Assembly: GCA_017311315.1 (NCBI GenBank)
Contig: CM029663.1
Location: forward strand, 36,250,622 to 36,314,621
Direction of reading: 5' to 3'
Source: Dendrocalamus latiflorus
Taxonomy: Eukaryota > Streptophyta > Magnoliopsida > Poales > Poaceae
Length of the DNA: 64,000 nucleotides
Translations under genes and position numbers: made by a program
Shown here: in pieces, positions 53,760 through 64,000 of the stretch
Layout: every line of letters begins with the position of its first letter
How positions within the stretch are numbered: the stretch's first letter is position 1
Notes under the pieces: model-generated
Told to the model about the DNA's origin: nothing
The model's database searches: none
The model's input: only the letters and a program-made list of their open reading frames with translations

Positions 53760-56464
53760 CAAATGGTAATATTTGTAGTGAGAAATCAGTTATGTTTGAG
53801 CCCACAAGATTAAAAGTGTGTTATGGTGTTTGTTCGATTTGTGAAGGTCCATACGGTGTTGACCTAAGTGGTTTTTCGCAAGTCAATTTGGTACACCCAA
53901 ACGTGGTGAATGCTTTAATCAGAGATGTCCTACGCTGGCTTACATACAGCTTCTCCTCAGACCCCAAGATGTGCAATATCATCCTACATGGGCTTTGGAG
54001 TTGCTCTACCACACACATTCGGTGGGAGTTGAGGACTCTCATGCTCACGGTTGTATGGAAGGGCTTTGTGGAAGGCTACTAGTGACGTGGATATGAATGT
54101 GTGCTACTCGTGCAAGCATGTCCGAAGGGAGTCGCACGAGGCCCTGCCGATGGCTATCGTCTGGTTGGTGGGAGCAGCTCGGGCGTGTTGCATGTGGTTC
54201 ATGAAGAGGACGTGGTGGTCGATGTTGTGGAGACACAACCGCAATATCGCACACCACACACCGAGCCCACTGGACAAGCGAATGCATATGTTACGGAGTT
54301 AGAACAGGAAGATCGCACACCGCAACTAAGCCCACTGGATAGGTGGACATAGGGAAGTATGTTGACAGCATAGTGCATCAGATGGAGATCGATGACCTGA
54401 TGGCCTGGGCCGAGGAGAAAGCAATAGAAGAGGATGGCGATGACTCTTCTAATGAGGAAAAAAGTCCTATCCTACAGGGATGGAATAGGGTGGATGTGTA
54501 GGGTCTTGTTGTGCACGACGAGCATGATTTACCATGGGAGTACCATGGTGCGGAGGTTCAGCTTCATGCAACATTTGTTGACAACGGAGCACTGCAAGAT
54601 GCCATTAGGTTGTAGTCTTTGTCCATGCAGTGGATGTTTCGGATTGTAAAATTCTGCCAGGAGCAGTACACCGTAGTCTGTGAGTAGGTTGATTGTCCTT
54701 GGTGTGTGCATGCACACAGACCCAAGTAAGAGACTCACTGGATTGTCTCTAAGGTGGAGGTGCACCCCTGCATGCTCAGTACTATTCTGCTGAAGCATCA
54801 CAACCTAACGTCCACCTTCATAGCCAATATCATGTACGAAGACATAGTGTAGAAGAAGGACCTGAAGGCCAAGCACATCATGGTGCCTATTGAAAAGAAA
54901 TTCAAGTATAAGATTAGCTATGCAAAGGTATGGCGTGCAAAGCAGAAAGCTTCGGAAAGGAGGTTCAGATCTTTCAGGTAGCTTATAGCAACCTTCCTTG
55001 TATGTTCCAGGTGCTGCAGAATAGGAACCCAAGCACATATATTGATGTGAAGGACAAGTCATCCAGAAGACCGCCAGGTTTCATGGTTTTGTACAAGGCC
55101 TTCTTAACCTTCGGTGTCTGCATCGACACTTTCAGGCACTTGTTACCCTTGATCTCAGTCTATAGGATGTTTCTAACTGGGAAATACAAGGGGTAGATCC
55201 TGACAGCAAGTGGCATCAATGGTAACAATAAGATTTTGCCCTTAGCCATCGCATTTATATAAAGTGAGAATTTTGATAGTTAATTGTTATTTGTTCGACA
55301 TCTTAAGGATGGAGTAGTTGGGGCACATCCTTATGCCTGTATAATCCATGATCACCACCCTGAGATGATGAAGACCAAATGAAAGTTTTAGTAAGACCGC
55401 AAGGAGCCATTCCATTGGCCAGACATGAAGAACAGATGTTGCATTCATCATCTAGGAGCCAACTTCTTTAAGCAGTTCCCATAGCAAAAGTTGATGACAG
55501 CAGAACCAGTAGTGTAAATTTGATGTGTTGTGGGAGATATTGGAGGAGCACACCAAGAAGCATGTCATCGAGAGGAACAAGCGTCTGCCTATTCTTAGGG
55601 CTGTGCAACCCAAATGCCTCGCATCATTGTTGGAGCTTAATGCTCCCGGTGTGACGCGGAGGACCTCAAGGAACATCAAGAGCTTTCTCCCACTGGATTG
55701 AGGCCGAGCAATTGGAGAAGTGGTCTTTGTTACACAACACGGACGGTGCAAGGTACGACATAATGACTACTAACCTTATGGAGGTGTACAATTAGGTTCT
55801 TAGGGGCCTTTGTGCTTAGTCCCTCGTTGCCATTGTTGGCGTTCTGCATGGTACAATCTGATATTTCAAAAAAGGGATGAAAATATGGCACTTCATGCAG
55901 CCAACTTGCATACACCATACTACTTGAAGATTATAGCGTACATGCAGGCCAAGACTGAGAAGGATCAGTCACACATGGTCTTCGTGGTGGGCAATACGGA
56001 GCATCATTTCAACGTACTACTTCGAGACAAAGCCAGATTTGGGATGGCCCACTCTCTTGTTACCCATGAGGTGTGCCTTGGAGATCATGTGAATGAACCT
56101 AGCTGTACATGCAACAAGCCAAAGCTCCTTCACAAGCCATGCTCTCATATCCTCGCCGCATGCAGGACTATCAACATGGACCCATCTACCTTCATGTCGG
56201 AGTACTTTCTTGAAGGAGAGGGTGCTGCATGTATGGTGCGGTGAGCTAAAAGGCTTTAGGGTTGTGGGCAACTTCGCCACGTTGGATATTGCACAGAGGA
56301 CTTGGGTTCTAGATCTTGACCTATTGAAGGGTGGGAAGGGCTGTTGGCAGAGTCATCATATTAGGAATAATATGGACGAAGGGGAAGCTAGAGCGGTGGG
56401 TAGACATTGTGGCCCCTATGGCCAGGAAGGCCACACTACGAGAAGTTGCAAGGCCCCCTACTGA
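53760..56464 (+). pseudogene. mudrA-like transposase of M4
   Basis: The N-terminal block LKVCYGVCSICEGPYGVDLSGF and RWLTYSFSSDPKMCN match M1. The DNA-binding finger is degraded (QYTVVCE-VDCPWCVHAHRPK), then NLTSTFIANIMY. The first catalytic Asp context reads ISVYRMFLTGKYKG, so Asp is Tyr. Then NKILPLAIAFI and IIHDHHPEMMKT. The best preserved part is C-terminal: NTEHHFNVLLRDKARFGMAHS, a complete SWIM finger SCTCNKPKLLHKPCSHILAACR, and a zinc knuckle CGPYGQEGHTTRSC at the end. Frames change often and stops are many. This copy shows which C-terminal domains the M1 gene has lost. Confidence 0.8.
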
Positions 56465-56639
56465 CGAGTAGAAACATCGGCGTGAAGTGCAGCACCACTT
56501 CTTGTTGTGTGTATAGTGGTATTAAGATTACAAATACTATCATGTTGTAACTTCATTTACAAACTTTAACTTCTTTTTGCATCCTTAATCAAAAAAACAT
56601 AATGGTCAATACGAGTGACTGTAGAGAGTTGAAGTTACA

Positions 56640-56815
56640 ATAAACCCAAGGGGCAACTTTTGCGCGACGTCCTGACTCGACCAAACGAGACAGCCTTGCA
56701 TAGTGCCAAAACCAAATGAGATAGCCTTGCGCAGTGAAAGGATTAAACGAGATAACTTTGCATAGTGAAGACCAAATGGGGTAGCTTTGTGTAGCAACGT
56801 GATGCTACGCTGGTC
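56640..56815 (+). repeat. Short tandem array between the M4 genes
   Basis: About four to five diverged units of AACGAGATAGCCTTGCGCAGTGA type, corresponding to the arrays in M1 and M2. It is followed by GATGCTACGCTGGT, a block also present in M2 (27730). Confidence 0.8.
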
Positions 56816-56898
56816 CATCAATCGTCTGGTGTGCCACTACCTCGCGAACACGAATTTCCCAAACTGAATTAGACTTGTAAAACGTAGACCGCATCAGC

Positions 56899-56918
56899 TT
56901 AGCCTATAAGTACTACCC
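56899..56918 (+). promoter_or_regulatory. Core promoter of the M4 GRF-type gene
   Basis: GCCTATAAGTACTACCCCTT, essentially identical to the M2 block at 27831-27850 and at the same distance from the ATG (56969). Confidence 0.65.
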
Positions 56919-56968
56919 CTTCCACAGCGTGTTTTCCTGCACCATGACTGCAACATTACATCGCTAGT

Positions 56969-57650
56969 ATGAAGAAGTAATGGGAGGAGATCACCCGACT
57001 GGCAAGGGCTGTAGCAGCCTAGGACGAACAAGCAGGGTGTGCTAGGAGGCCACCTCCCCGAAGCGAAGCCCCCGTACATCCAACCCCAACTCATACCTCA
57101 ACATTCCTACCGAGCATTCGCTGTAAGACCCGCCCGTGGGGGAGACACCCCTTCTACTGGTACAGGGACGCATGCAAAGTTCTTCAAGTCCAAAAAGAAA
57201 TTGAGCTTGGGAATGTGTTACTGTGTTGCGGTAACTATGCCTGGGACTATCTCGACCAACACAGCCAACTATTGGTAGCCGGTAAGGATGGATTATACTA
57301 CATTCCCCTACTAGTTCTCTTCTATGACACGCACTGACAAACTCTCCCCTCTTCCCATAGCCTCTGGATCCGCCATGTGCATACCGCAAATGGATCGACC
57401 TGGAGATTTACTCGCACGACCAGTAGCATCTGCATTGCGAGGAGTGGGACACCGAGACGGTATGTGAGAGGAGGGAGGAGCAGTGGTGCAGCAAAGATCG
57501 AAGCGAGCATATCCGGCGGGAGAAGCAAGCTCATCTAGAGGCGTGCAGGCATAGCGAGCGTGAGAATCATGAGGAAGAGCGCGAGAGAAAGCATGAACTG
57601 GCAGCAGACGAGGACTACAACGCCAACCTTAGGAGGTAGGGTAAATGGCC
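56969..57650 (+). pseudogene. GRF-type zinc-finger gene of M4
   Basis: ATG at 56969 then two codons and TAA, as in M2. Then EEITRLARA, in shifted frames YRAFAVRPARG, FYWYRDACK, SLGM and CGNYAWDYLD, a splice-like CTCTTCCCATAG at about 57360, then CAYRKWIDLE-like text with HDQ and CEEWD, and a charged helix (ERERKHELAADEDYN). It aligns throughout with the M2 gene and at its start with the M1 gene. It is a pseudogene of a MULE partner gene with a GRF-type motif. Confidence 0.65.
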
Positions 57651-58149
57651 ACATTCAACGTAGTAGTTCGACCTTCTTCATTTATATGTTCCATGTATTT
57701 CTAATTTCCTAAAGGCATGCATGTACCATCCATCCTATGTTCGTTAGCCTGCGTACCATGTAACCCCCTTGTCGGATCAACTGTTGCATTGTTATCATTA
57801 TGCTATTTATCTAAAGTTCTCATCTGTGTAAGAATTTCCTGTTGCATCGCAATATCACTTATCTTTCTTCTTATGAATCATTGCCACCTCAATTGTCCTC
57901 ACAAAATATTTTAGAAATTTATCGCACTACAACAACATACGATGATCACAAAATGTTATTGCGAGTTTAGCATATTTCGTATCTTGAGAATATACGAAAA
58001 TCACAAATGGATCAATCTGCATTGTCTGCCCTTTTATTTTCAAAAACTAACAACCTACAAACAATGTTGTTAAATGTATTACCTACAAAAATTGCCATGT
58101 ACTTCTCAACAATTATTTTCATTGGATTAATAAAATAATAATATTTTTA
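57651..58149. other. M4 3' region without a gene
   Basis: AT-rich sequence with no supported coding region, corresponding to 28623-29374 in M2. Confidence 0.45.
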
Positions 58150-58314
58150 TTTCAAATCGCCCAACTGGTGGGCTACTTGTCAATGTGTCACTCCACGGTG
58201 AGCGACTATGGCCAAGTCGCTCAACGGTGGAGTGACAGATGGCTATTACTGTAAATAAAAAAGATAGGTATGTTACTATAATTTGAAATTAAAAATAGAT
58301 TATTTAAAAAATTC
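58150..58314. repeat. M4 right arm
   Basis: Three GTCGC(T/C)CAAC-type motifs, a spacer, then the TIR ending at 58314. It is shorter than the right arm of M2. Confidence 0.8.
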
Positions 58315-58568
58315 CTTATATCCCACGTGCTTTTTGTAGGTTGGTTGTCTGGACGAGCATGTACTTGGAATGCTTCTTGCCGCACCCTGACTAGCTTGAC
58401 CTGTTTTTTTTTCTCAAAAGATGATGCAAGTATATGTGGGTTAGTGAGCTAAAAATCTCACACCCATCCCTAATCCTCCACTCCTCAGCTCACTGTGCCA
58501 CATTCTCGATTTCGCGCCGTCTTCTTCTCGTTGCTATTCTCGATTTCTCGTCCTTTCCTCTGTGTTAC

Positions 58569-59480
58569 CCCAAATTTGCATCACCACCGCTGCAATTACT
58601 GAAACCTTCGCTTATTCCCAACATAACCCTGTAATTTGCTGAGATGCTATTCCTTATCGACCCCGCTGCACATAATCATCCATCGCAACTAACAACGCAA
58701 CCTTCAGCGCTTTGTCACGACTGCCGACTCCTCTCCTACCTACCACCACCAAGGAGCAACAACACATTTTAAATGTGGGTCAAAAGGTCATTATTGCAGT
58801 AAAACCTTGCAAGTACTCATTATTGCACTTAAACCTGAGCAAATCTAGTGGATCAAAAAGTCTTGATTTTTTTTGGTGGGGGCAGGCCGGTATAGAAAAT
58901 ACCTAAAAATAATTAAAAAAATCACCTTCTCCTCTTCCCTAGCTAATTATTCATCTCGGACTTTTTATACAGTATTTTTCTGATTTTTTTCATTGAGGAC
59001 TATATCCTCAAATAACAAATAACCTATAAAATACGTAGTTGTGAGCTGGATGGAACTCCTTTATTTTTTTTATTATGAGGAAGACGCACACACACATATA
59101 CACAAGTACGCTTTCTTAGCACATGCTTAGATAGACATATTGTTGGAAAAATCAGCAATCTCATAAAATTTCTACTAAAACGCATTTATGTATATATAAA
59201 TTAGACTATCAGCTATTTGGTGCTAGATTTTATTTTCTACTCCTATCTTTTGTGTGAATAGAGTAACAATTCAAAGTAGCGCGACAGCTTGATTTTTCAG
59301 ATGGTTTTCTTCTTTTTTATATTAGAAAAAAATGAGAGGCTCTAGAGGAGAACCATTCATTTTCAACTGATCGTGAAAATATAGATCAATTTATAACACA
59401 AAGCAAAAATAATTCCGCCTATAAGCAAACTATAGACAAGCTAGTCTAAAAGTAAATAATTTTTTTAACGTCTTACGTCC
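58569..59480 (+). repeat. Dispersed repeat R, copy 2
   Basis: Same orientation as 37761-38990, with shared blocks over most of its length but lacking the extra segment of copy 1. A CACTA element starts 73 bases downstream. No coding region is recognised. The 250 bases before it (58315-58568) hold nothing I can name. Confidence 0.7.
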
Positions 59481-59553
59481 TAAATTCGACCCATCTATTG
59501 TTAGATCGGACGGCTCTGAGCGCATGCAGGGTCTATTGCCACCTCGCAATATA

Positions 59554-61321
59554 CACTACTATAGAAAGCCTAATACTAGACACCAAATCACAGACGGTTT
59601 GACAAAACCATCTGTGACTGATACTAATACAGACGGTTTTAATTTGGACACTATCTGTGTTGATGGCGTCAGAGAAAACGAGTATCACAGACGGTTCTTA
59701 CCGATGAACCGTCTGTGATATTCCAGTATCATAGATGGTTTTTATTTAAAACCGTCTGTGATAATCTGAAATTATCACAAACGGTTTTTTTATGAAAAAC
59801 CGTATGTGATAATGAAGTTATCACAGACGGTTTGTATTAAAAACCGTCTGTGATAATCTGGAATTATCACGGACGGTTTTTTATTATAAACCGTCTGTGA
59901 TAATGAAGTTATCACAGACGATTCGTATTAAAAACCGTCTATGATATGTTTCCCGCCTTGTAATTCCCCAAAATTTCATAATTTTCCGCCTGAGTCCGAG
60001 TAGGATTCAGTTTTGAGACACCTTCAGTAAAACGGGCATAACTTTTGCATACGGTGTTCGTTTTCAACGTTCTTGTACTCGTTGGAAAGCTAACGATGAG
60101 TCCGATCCAAAACAATGACCCGCTTGTGCTAGTCGCCCACCAAGACCCCGAAAATCGGCCATCTTTGGACCTAAACCTGCGTCGCAAGTTTTTGGTTTCT
60201 GTTTTTACCCTTTTTCTTGGTCTTCCTTTCAGAATTTGAATTTTGTTTCAACTGAAAAGTTGTAGATCTCATCGAAACCTTTCAAATGAGTATATATAAG
60301 TTATATAAAACTTTGCTATTTTATCTTTTCAGACTAGTTATTTATATTGCATCGGTATATAAAATTTTATGCTCTAATTCACAGACGGTTATATATATAG
60401 AACCATCTGTGATATTCATTCATCACAGATGGTTCTATATATAGAACCGTCTGTGATAATCTGACCGTTGGGCCTGTCAATCCTGCTCAACCCAATCGTA
60501 GCCAATAGAAATCCACCAATCCTTACCCCACGGATCGTAGCTCCGCCTCTCCGTCCCCGCGCCAAAAAATTTCGCACTCCCTCCCCTATAAATAATCACC
60601 AGAACCAAGCCTCCTTTCTGTTCTCCTCCTTTTTGCTGTTCTCCTCCTCCTTACTGTTCTCCTCCTCCTCCTTGACCCATACCATAATAGCCCCACGAAG
60701 CAGATGATGCATAAGGTAGCGCTCAATCAACGTCGACGATGGTGTACGTCAAAGACATCTAGCTCGTGCGTTGCATCAGGGGCGAGAAGGCATAGGCATA
60801 GATGATCTTTACTTTTCTCTGTTCTTGTTGTGTTAGCTAGATGGACAATCTGTTTGTTGTTTTGGTATATTGTAATGGTAGACTCTAATCTTAATAAAAA
60901 TAAAATGTGTACTGTGTTTCATACTATATTTGCTTGTTTTCATTTCAATTAATTGATTTGTGAAATGGATGTTTTATGTTTGTAAAATAAATTAAGATGT
61001 GAATTGGATGTATACATGTACATGTTGATCTGCTTGTTTCAGAGGGCATAGCCAGCATTTCCTGAGGTTAGCCAATAAACAGAAATAGATTTAGGGGTAG
61101 AAGAGAATAGCACAGACGGTTTTTAACTAAAAACCGTTTGTGATTATCACCTATCACAGACGGTTTTTAACTAAAAACCGTATGTGATATTTACACCACA
61201 GACGGTTCGAAAACCGTCTGTGATAACATTCGATTATCACTGACCTATAAATTCAGACGGTTCAGAAAACCGTCTGTGATGACGTTTTTGAACCATCTAT
61301 AATACGGTTTTTGTATTAGTG
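59554..61321. mobile_element. Internally deleted relative of the large CACTA, inverted
   Basis: The left end CACTACTATAGAAAGCCTAAT matches the reversed right end of the large element (CACTACTACAGAAAGGCTAAT), including the following ACTAGACACCAAATCACAGACGG. The right end, reversed (CACTAATACAAAAACC, then AACCGTCTGAATTTATAGG), matches the large element's left end, and homology continues inward to a CAGAGGGCAT...CTAGC block found at 39550-39590. It is 1,768 bp and lacks both transposase-type genes and the 184-residue ORF. Flanks ATA and ATG match at two of three bases. Its middle (60470-60720) contains a TATA box CCTATAAATAATC near 60587 and a pyrimidine-rich leader, with no convincing ORF behind it. 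Confidence 0.85.
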
Positions 61322-61537
61322 ATGTACGGACATTATTATACGTTCGATTGAACATTATTAGATATGGATAGGCTCGCCATTACTTGCACCATTACTGTGT
61401 TCCGTTGCAACTTGCTGCTGGCCGTCGATCGATCTGTCTGGAGCTACGTACCGGGCTACTAAATCCCATTGGCCGCCGCCGTTTTCAGGTGGACACATTG
61501 ACGAGCTACCCCTTGCTCCCCGATGTTACAGCTATCA

Positions 61538-61783
61538 GAGCAAGGCTAATAATACAGCTTTCAGCTGGTTGTATGAACATTTACAGCTCACTTATCAGTC
61601 TATTTATATAGTAGTTTACAGTCAGCTGAAGGCTGTATGACCCACCCCTTTCTCTCACAAAGTTTCTTGGTTCTTGTGGTTCAGCTGGCTGTAAACTTAC
61701 AACCCACCTTTCTTCTCTCTCCTCCTCTCTCTCCTCCATCTCAGCATATAGCCTACTAACAGCCTCTTATTATACTTGATCTC
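61538..61783. mobile_element. Miniature inverted-repeat element
   Basis: The left end GAGCAAGGCTAATAATACAGC pairs imperfectly with the reversed right end GAGATCAAGTATAATAAGAGGC. It is about 246 bp, with internal CAGCTGGNTGTA repeats in both orientations and no coding sequence. The short direct repeat AGCTAT lies near both ends (61530-61535 and 61786-61791), but the exact duplication is uncertain, so I leave the superfamily open. Confidence 0.55.
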
Positions 61784-61984
61784 AAGAGCTATTGTCCCAT
61801 GATCCTGGTCTGCAGTAACTACTACTCTTTCTTTTCACAAATTACTATACACACCTCATTTCAGACGCTAGCGCACACGGGCTCTCCGGTCAAAAATGCA
61901 AACTTAATTTCTACTGCACATTGTGTGTTAGTTGAAAGCTACCATGTCCTGTCAAAAATAGATGGTGTTCTGGTGGTGGATTTT

Positions 61985-63010
61985 AGTTAGCAAAGGCTTA
62001 TATTAAATATCTCATCATAGATGATTCAGTAAAATCACTAATGTTAAATGTAATCACAGACGGTTTAGATTTAGAAACCGTCTGTGTTGCTGCTAGCGCT
62101 AAAAATCATTTGTGAAGAGATCATATCATAGATGGGTTCATGGTGAACATCGTCTGTGAAGTATCGCAGACGGTTCTTAGTATGATATTGCCAAATATCA
62201 CAGACGATTTTTTATTTAAACCGTTTATGATGCTTCACAAACAATTTGTGTTACAAACTATATGTGATAACGGTTTGTATTAAAAATCGTCTGTGATATA
62301 TTTCCCGCCTCGCAATCTCTCAAAATTTTATAATCTCCAATCTAAGACCGAGTAGGATTCTGTTTCGAGACACTTTTAGTAAAATAGGCATAACTTTTGC
62401 ATACGGTGTCTATTTTCGACGTTTTTGTACTCATTGAAAAGCTAACAATGAGCCCGATAAAAAACCAACTGGCTTGCTCTAGTCGCCCTCTAAGACACCC
62501 CAACATCGGCCATCTTTGATCCCAAATTTGCTTCGCAAGTTTTTAATTTCTGTTTTTGCCCTTTTTCTTGGTTTTCCCTTCGGAATTTGTGTTTCGCATC
62601 AATAGCAAAGTTGTAGACTTCATCGAATCCTTTCAAACAAGCATATATAAGCCATACAAAACTTTGTTATTTTATCTTTTGAGATTAGTTGTTTATAATA
62701 CATCGATATATTGTCTTTGTGATCTACTGTCTAGCCATTATCATTGATAGTTTTTCATAAGAACCATTTGTGATAACTACTATTATCAGGGAATGTTTTT
62801 GTTAAGAACCGTCTATGATGTCTCTATCATAGACGGTTTGTAATCCGAATTGTCTGTGATATCTTGCCACGTCACCGATCTGCAGCATCTCTCCTAAGAT
62901 TCCGATCTCGCCCGTCCATTCTCTCCACATCGAACGGTAGACAATGGTATCCTCCCCACCTCTCGCCCCCTTATTAACTCCCCTCTCTCTACTCGAAGAA
63001 CCAGTACTAT
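61985..63010. mobile_element. Decayed CACTA relative
   Basis: The start TTAGTTAGCAAAGGCTTATATTA resembles the CACTACTACAGAAAGGCTAATA end after decay. It continues with diverged ACAGACGGTT pairs and about 430 bp (62290-62720) clearly homologous to 59930-60360 of the deleted element, for example CGAGTAGGATTC and CATAACTTTTGCATACGGTGT. After 62860 it resembles the reversed interior of the nested CACTA at 34440-34560 (GCATCTCT, CCATTCTCTCC, CCTCTCGCCCC). The right terminus was not found. Confidence 0.7.
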
Positions 63011-64000
63011 TCCAACTCGTTTGTGGCAAGGGTGGGAAAGGCTTCAGTAAGGACGACTGAAATTTCGTATGAAGTAAGATGGAAAGGAAGAAGGTAATAA
63101 CAGATCTGAACTATTCCAAGTCACTGGCATCGGCAGGGGACTTTTGCTTGTTACATCCTAAAAGTGTGCCATTCTGTTGATTTTGGTATAGAAGCTGAAA
63201 ATAGTGTTCGTTGTCTTTTTGTTTCTGCTACTTAAAATTTTTTCGCACCACTTGTTTTAGATTGTAGTTTAATGAAGGATGTATAAGTCTAACCTGCATT
63301 AGTCTGAAGTTTCTTATAGTGTAAGCGTCTTTCTGAGTCTGTAACTGTGAAGTTTATATTTATAAAATTGTAAGTGTCCTCTTATGTATGCAGTGCTATA
63401 TGTAATTCAGATCTGGAATTCAAATTCAAATATAATTACAATTAATAGGGTCAAACTACGTCAAAAACTAACAAATAAATTTCTTCATTTAAACTGCTGG
63501 ACCGGAGCAGTAATATTTAAAGTAAGCAAAGTTTGACTAAGCTCTCTTTGTTTCCTCCGCAAACGACGTCCACTTGTAAAGGGCGAAATTAGTAAAGGGG
63601 GTTTGTAGTTAATAAAACGGCAACAATGTAACCATACGACAGGGTACTTCCATGGTGGTCGGATTGGACGCCAGCCCCATCATCAGGAACATGAACACAT
63701 CAGTTTCAGGGGGAGAAACGGAAAGGGGTACATATCACCACATCCCATGCATATCCAAACCGCATTAGATTTCTGTGTTGTTTCTGGTTGCGCGTCGCTC
63801 TCTTCTCACTTTTTTCGTCTCTCACTCTCTGTCAAGTGCGGTGTTCCGCAACGGCGACCGGAATCGGAAAAAGGACGGCGTGGACGGAGGAAACTTGCGT
63901 CGACGCTAGCCAGCTGCTGGTGCAGTGTGCGTAAATGCTCAAGGAAACGGCCGGGCGGATCCAAGATCGGACGTGCTGCTGCTGCTGTACGTGGCCTAGC
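63011..64000. other. Unassigned right edge
   Basis: No transposon or domain is recognised. The last 350 bases are GC-richer, with CACACTCTCT-type pyrimidine runs and a (CTG) run near the end, which could be the 5' region of a host gene lying beyond the window. No ORF here is long enough to support a call. Confidence 0.35.

Larger units (their letters stand above)
53286..58314 (+). mobile_element. MULE M4, left end truncated
   Basis: The right end is AATAGATTATTTAAAAAATTC at 58294-58314, the M1/M2-type TIR. The left arm has only GTTCAGTGACACATT- and CATCCAATGGTTGAGCAAC-type motifs (53320-53402), TATATATAGGC and a GA-rich leader; the outermost TIR is gone. Between are a mudrA-like transposase (53760-56464), a short array (56640-56815) and a GRF-type gene (56969-57650), in the same order as M2. 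The flank after the right end has no match on the left, as expected after loss of that end. Confidence 0.75.

Noticed and set aside
50446..58314. A single MULE from the 50446 end to the 58314 end
   Set aside because: The 10-base flanks (GAACATGCCA and CTTATATCCC) do not match, and a second leader cassette lies at 53286-53640, so two elements are more likely.
1..64000. Prokaryotic features such as operons, CRISPR arrays or Shine-Dalgarno sites
   Set aside because: Introns, plant transposon families and eukaryotic promoter layout rule out a prokaryotic source; repeats here are transposon subterminal arrays and minisatellites.

Overview
This window looks like nuclear DNA from a grass (Poaceae): a heterochromatic, gene-poor stretch built almost entirely of transposable elements (TEs) inserted into one another. 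The evidence is CACTA elements with grass-type subterminal arrays, a CACTA gene joining a Ptta/En/Spm-type domain to a Ulp1-type peptidase, mudrA-like Mutator transposases with GRF-finger partner genes, copia and long gypsy-like LTRs, and a hAT element. I see no rRNA, tRNA, CRISPR or prokaryotic feature and no convincing intact host gene. The species cannot be fixed from the sequence alone.

Layout. 1-1965: a small CACTA-like element and unassigned sequence. About 1970-13455: an old Mutator-like element (MULE A), split by a copia fragment (2726-5637) and two solo LTRs with perfect 5-bp target duplications (6734-8329, GGCGT; 9043-12183, GAATC). 13624-14489: a hAT element with 8-bp duplication GCGGCAAG. 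14544-22807 (M1), 23966-29640 (M2), 50446-53285 (M3) and 53286-58314 (M4): a MULE family with a GAATTTTTTAAATAAT-type terminus and subterminal GTCGCCCAACGG repeats. M1, M2 and M4 carry a mudrA-like transposase plus a GRF-type zinc-finger gene; M3 carries a plant mobile domain gene instead. 30043-32852: a gypsy-like LTR. 32853-35442: a non-autonomous CACTA with another (33605-34875) nested in its core. 35443-37760: a copia gag-protease remnant. 39190-49052: a large CACTA with TSD TGA. 59554-61321 and 61985-63010: internally deleted and decayed relatives of it. 63011-64000: unassigned.

How the parts work together. The 9.9-kb CACTA carries a TNP2-type transposase gene killed by point lesions and C-terminal loss, and beside it a seven-exon gene joining a Ptta/En/Spm-type domain to a Ulp1-type cysteine peptidase that is almost open throughout and keeps its catalytic residues. 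Between the two genes lie two adjacent near-perfect foldbacks with arms of about 130-140 bp. A third, unrecognised and intact 184-codon ORF sits between the right-end subterminal arrays. This element is the best candidate for something unusual. The MULEs share an end, promoter and leader cassette with different cargo behind it, and M2 and M4 share a premature stop in the GRF gene, which suggests they were moved in trans after that gene was already broken. Nearly every protein gene here is a pseudogene.
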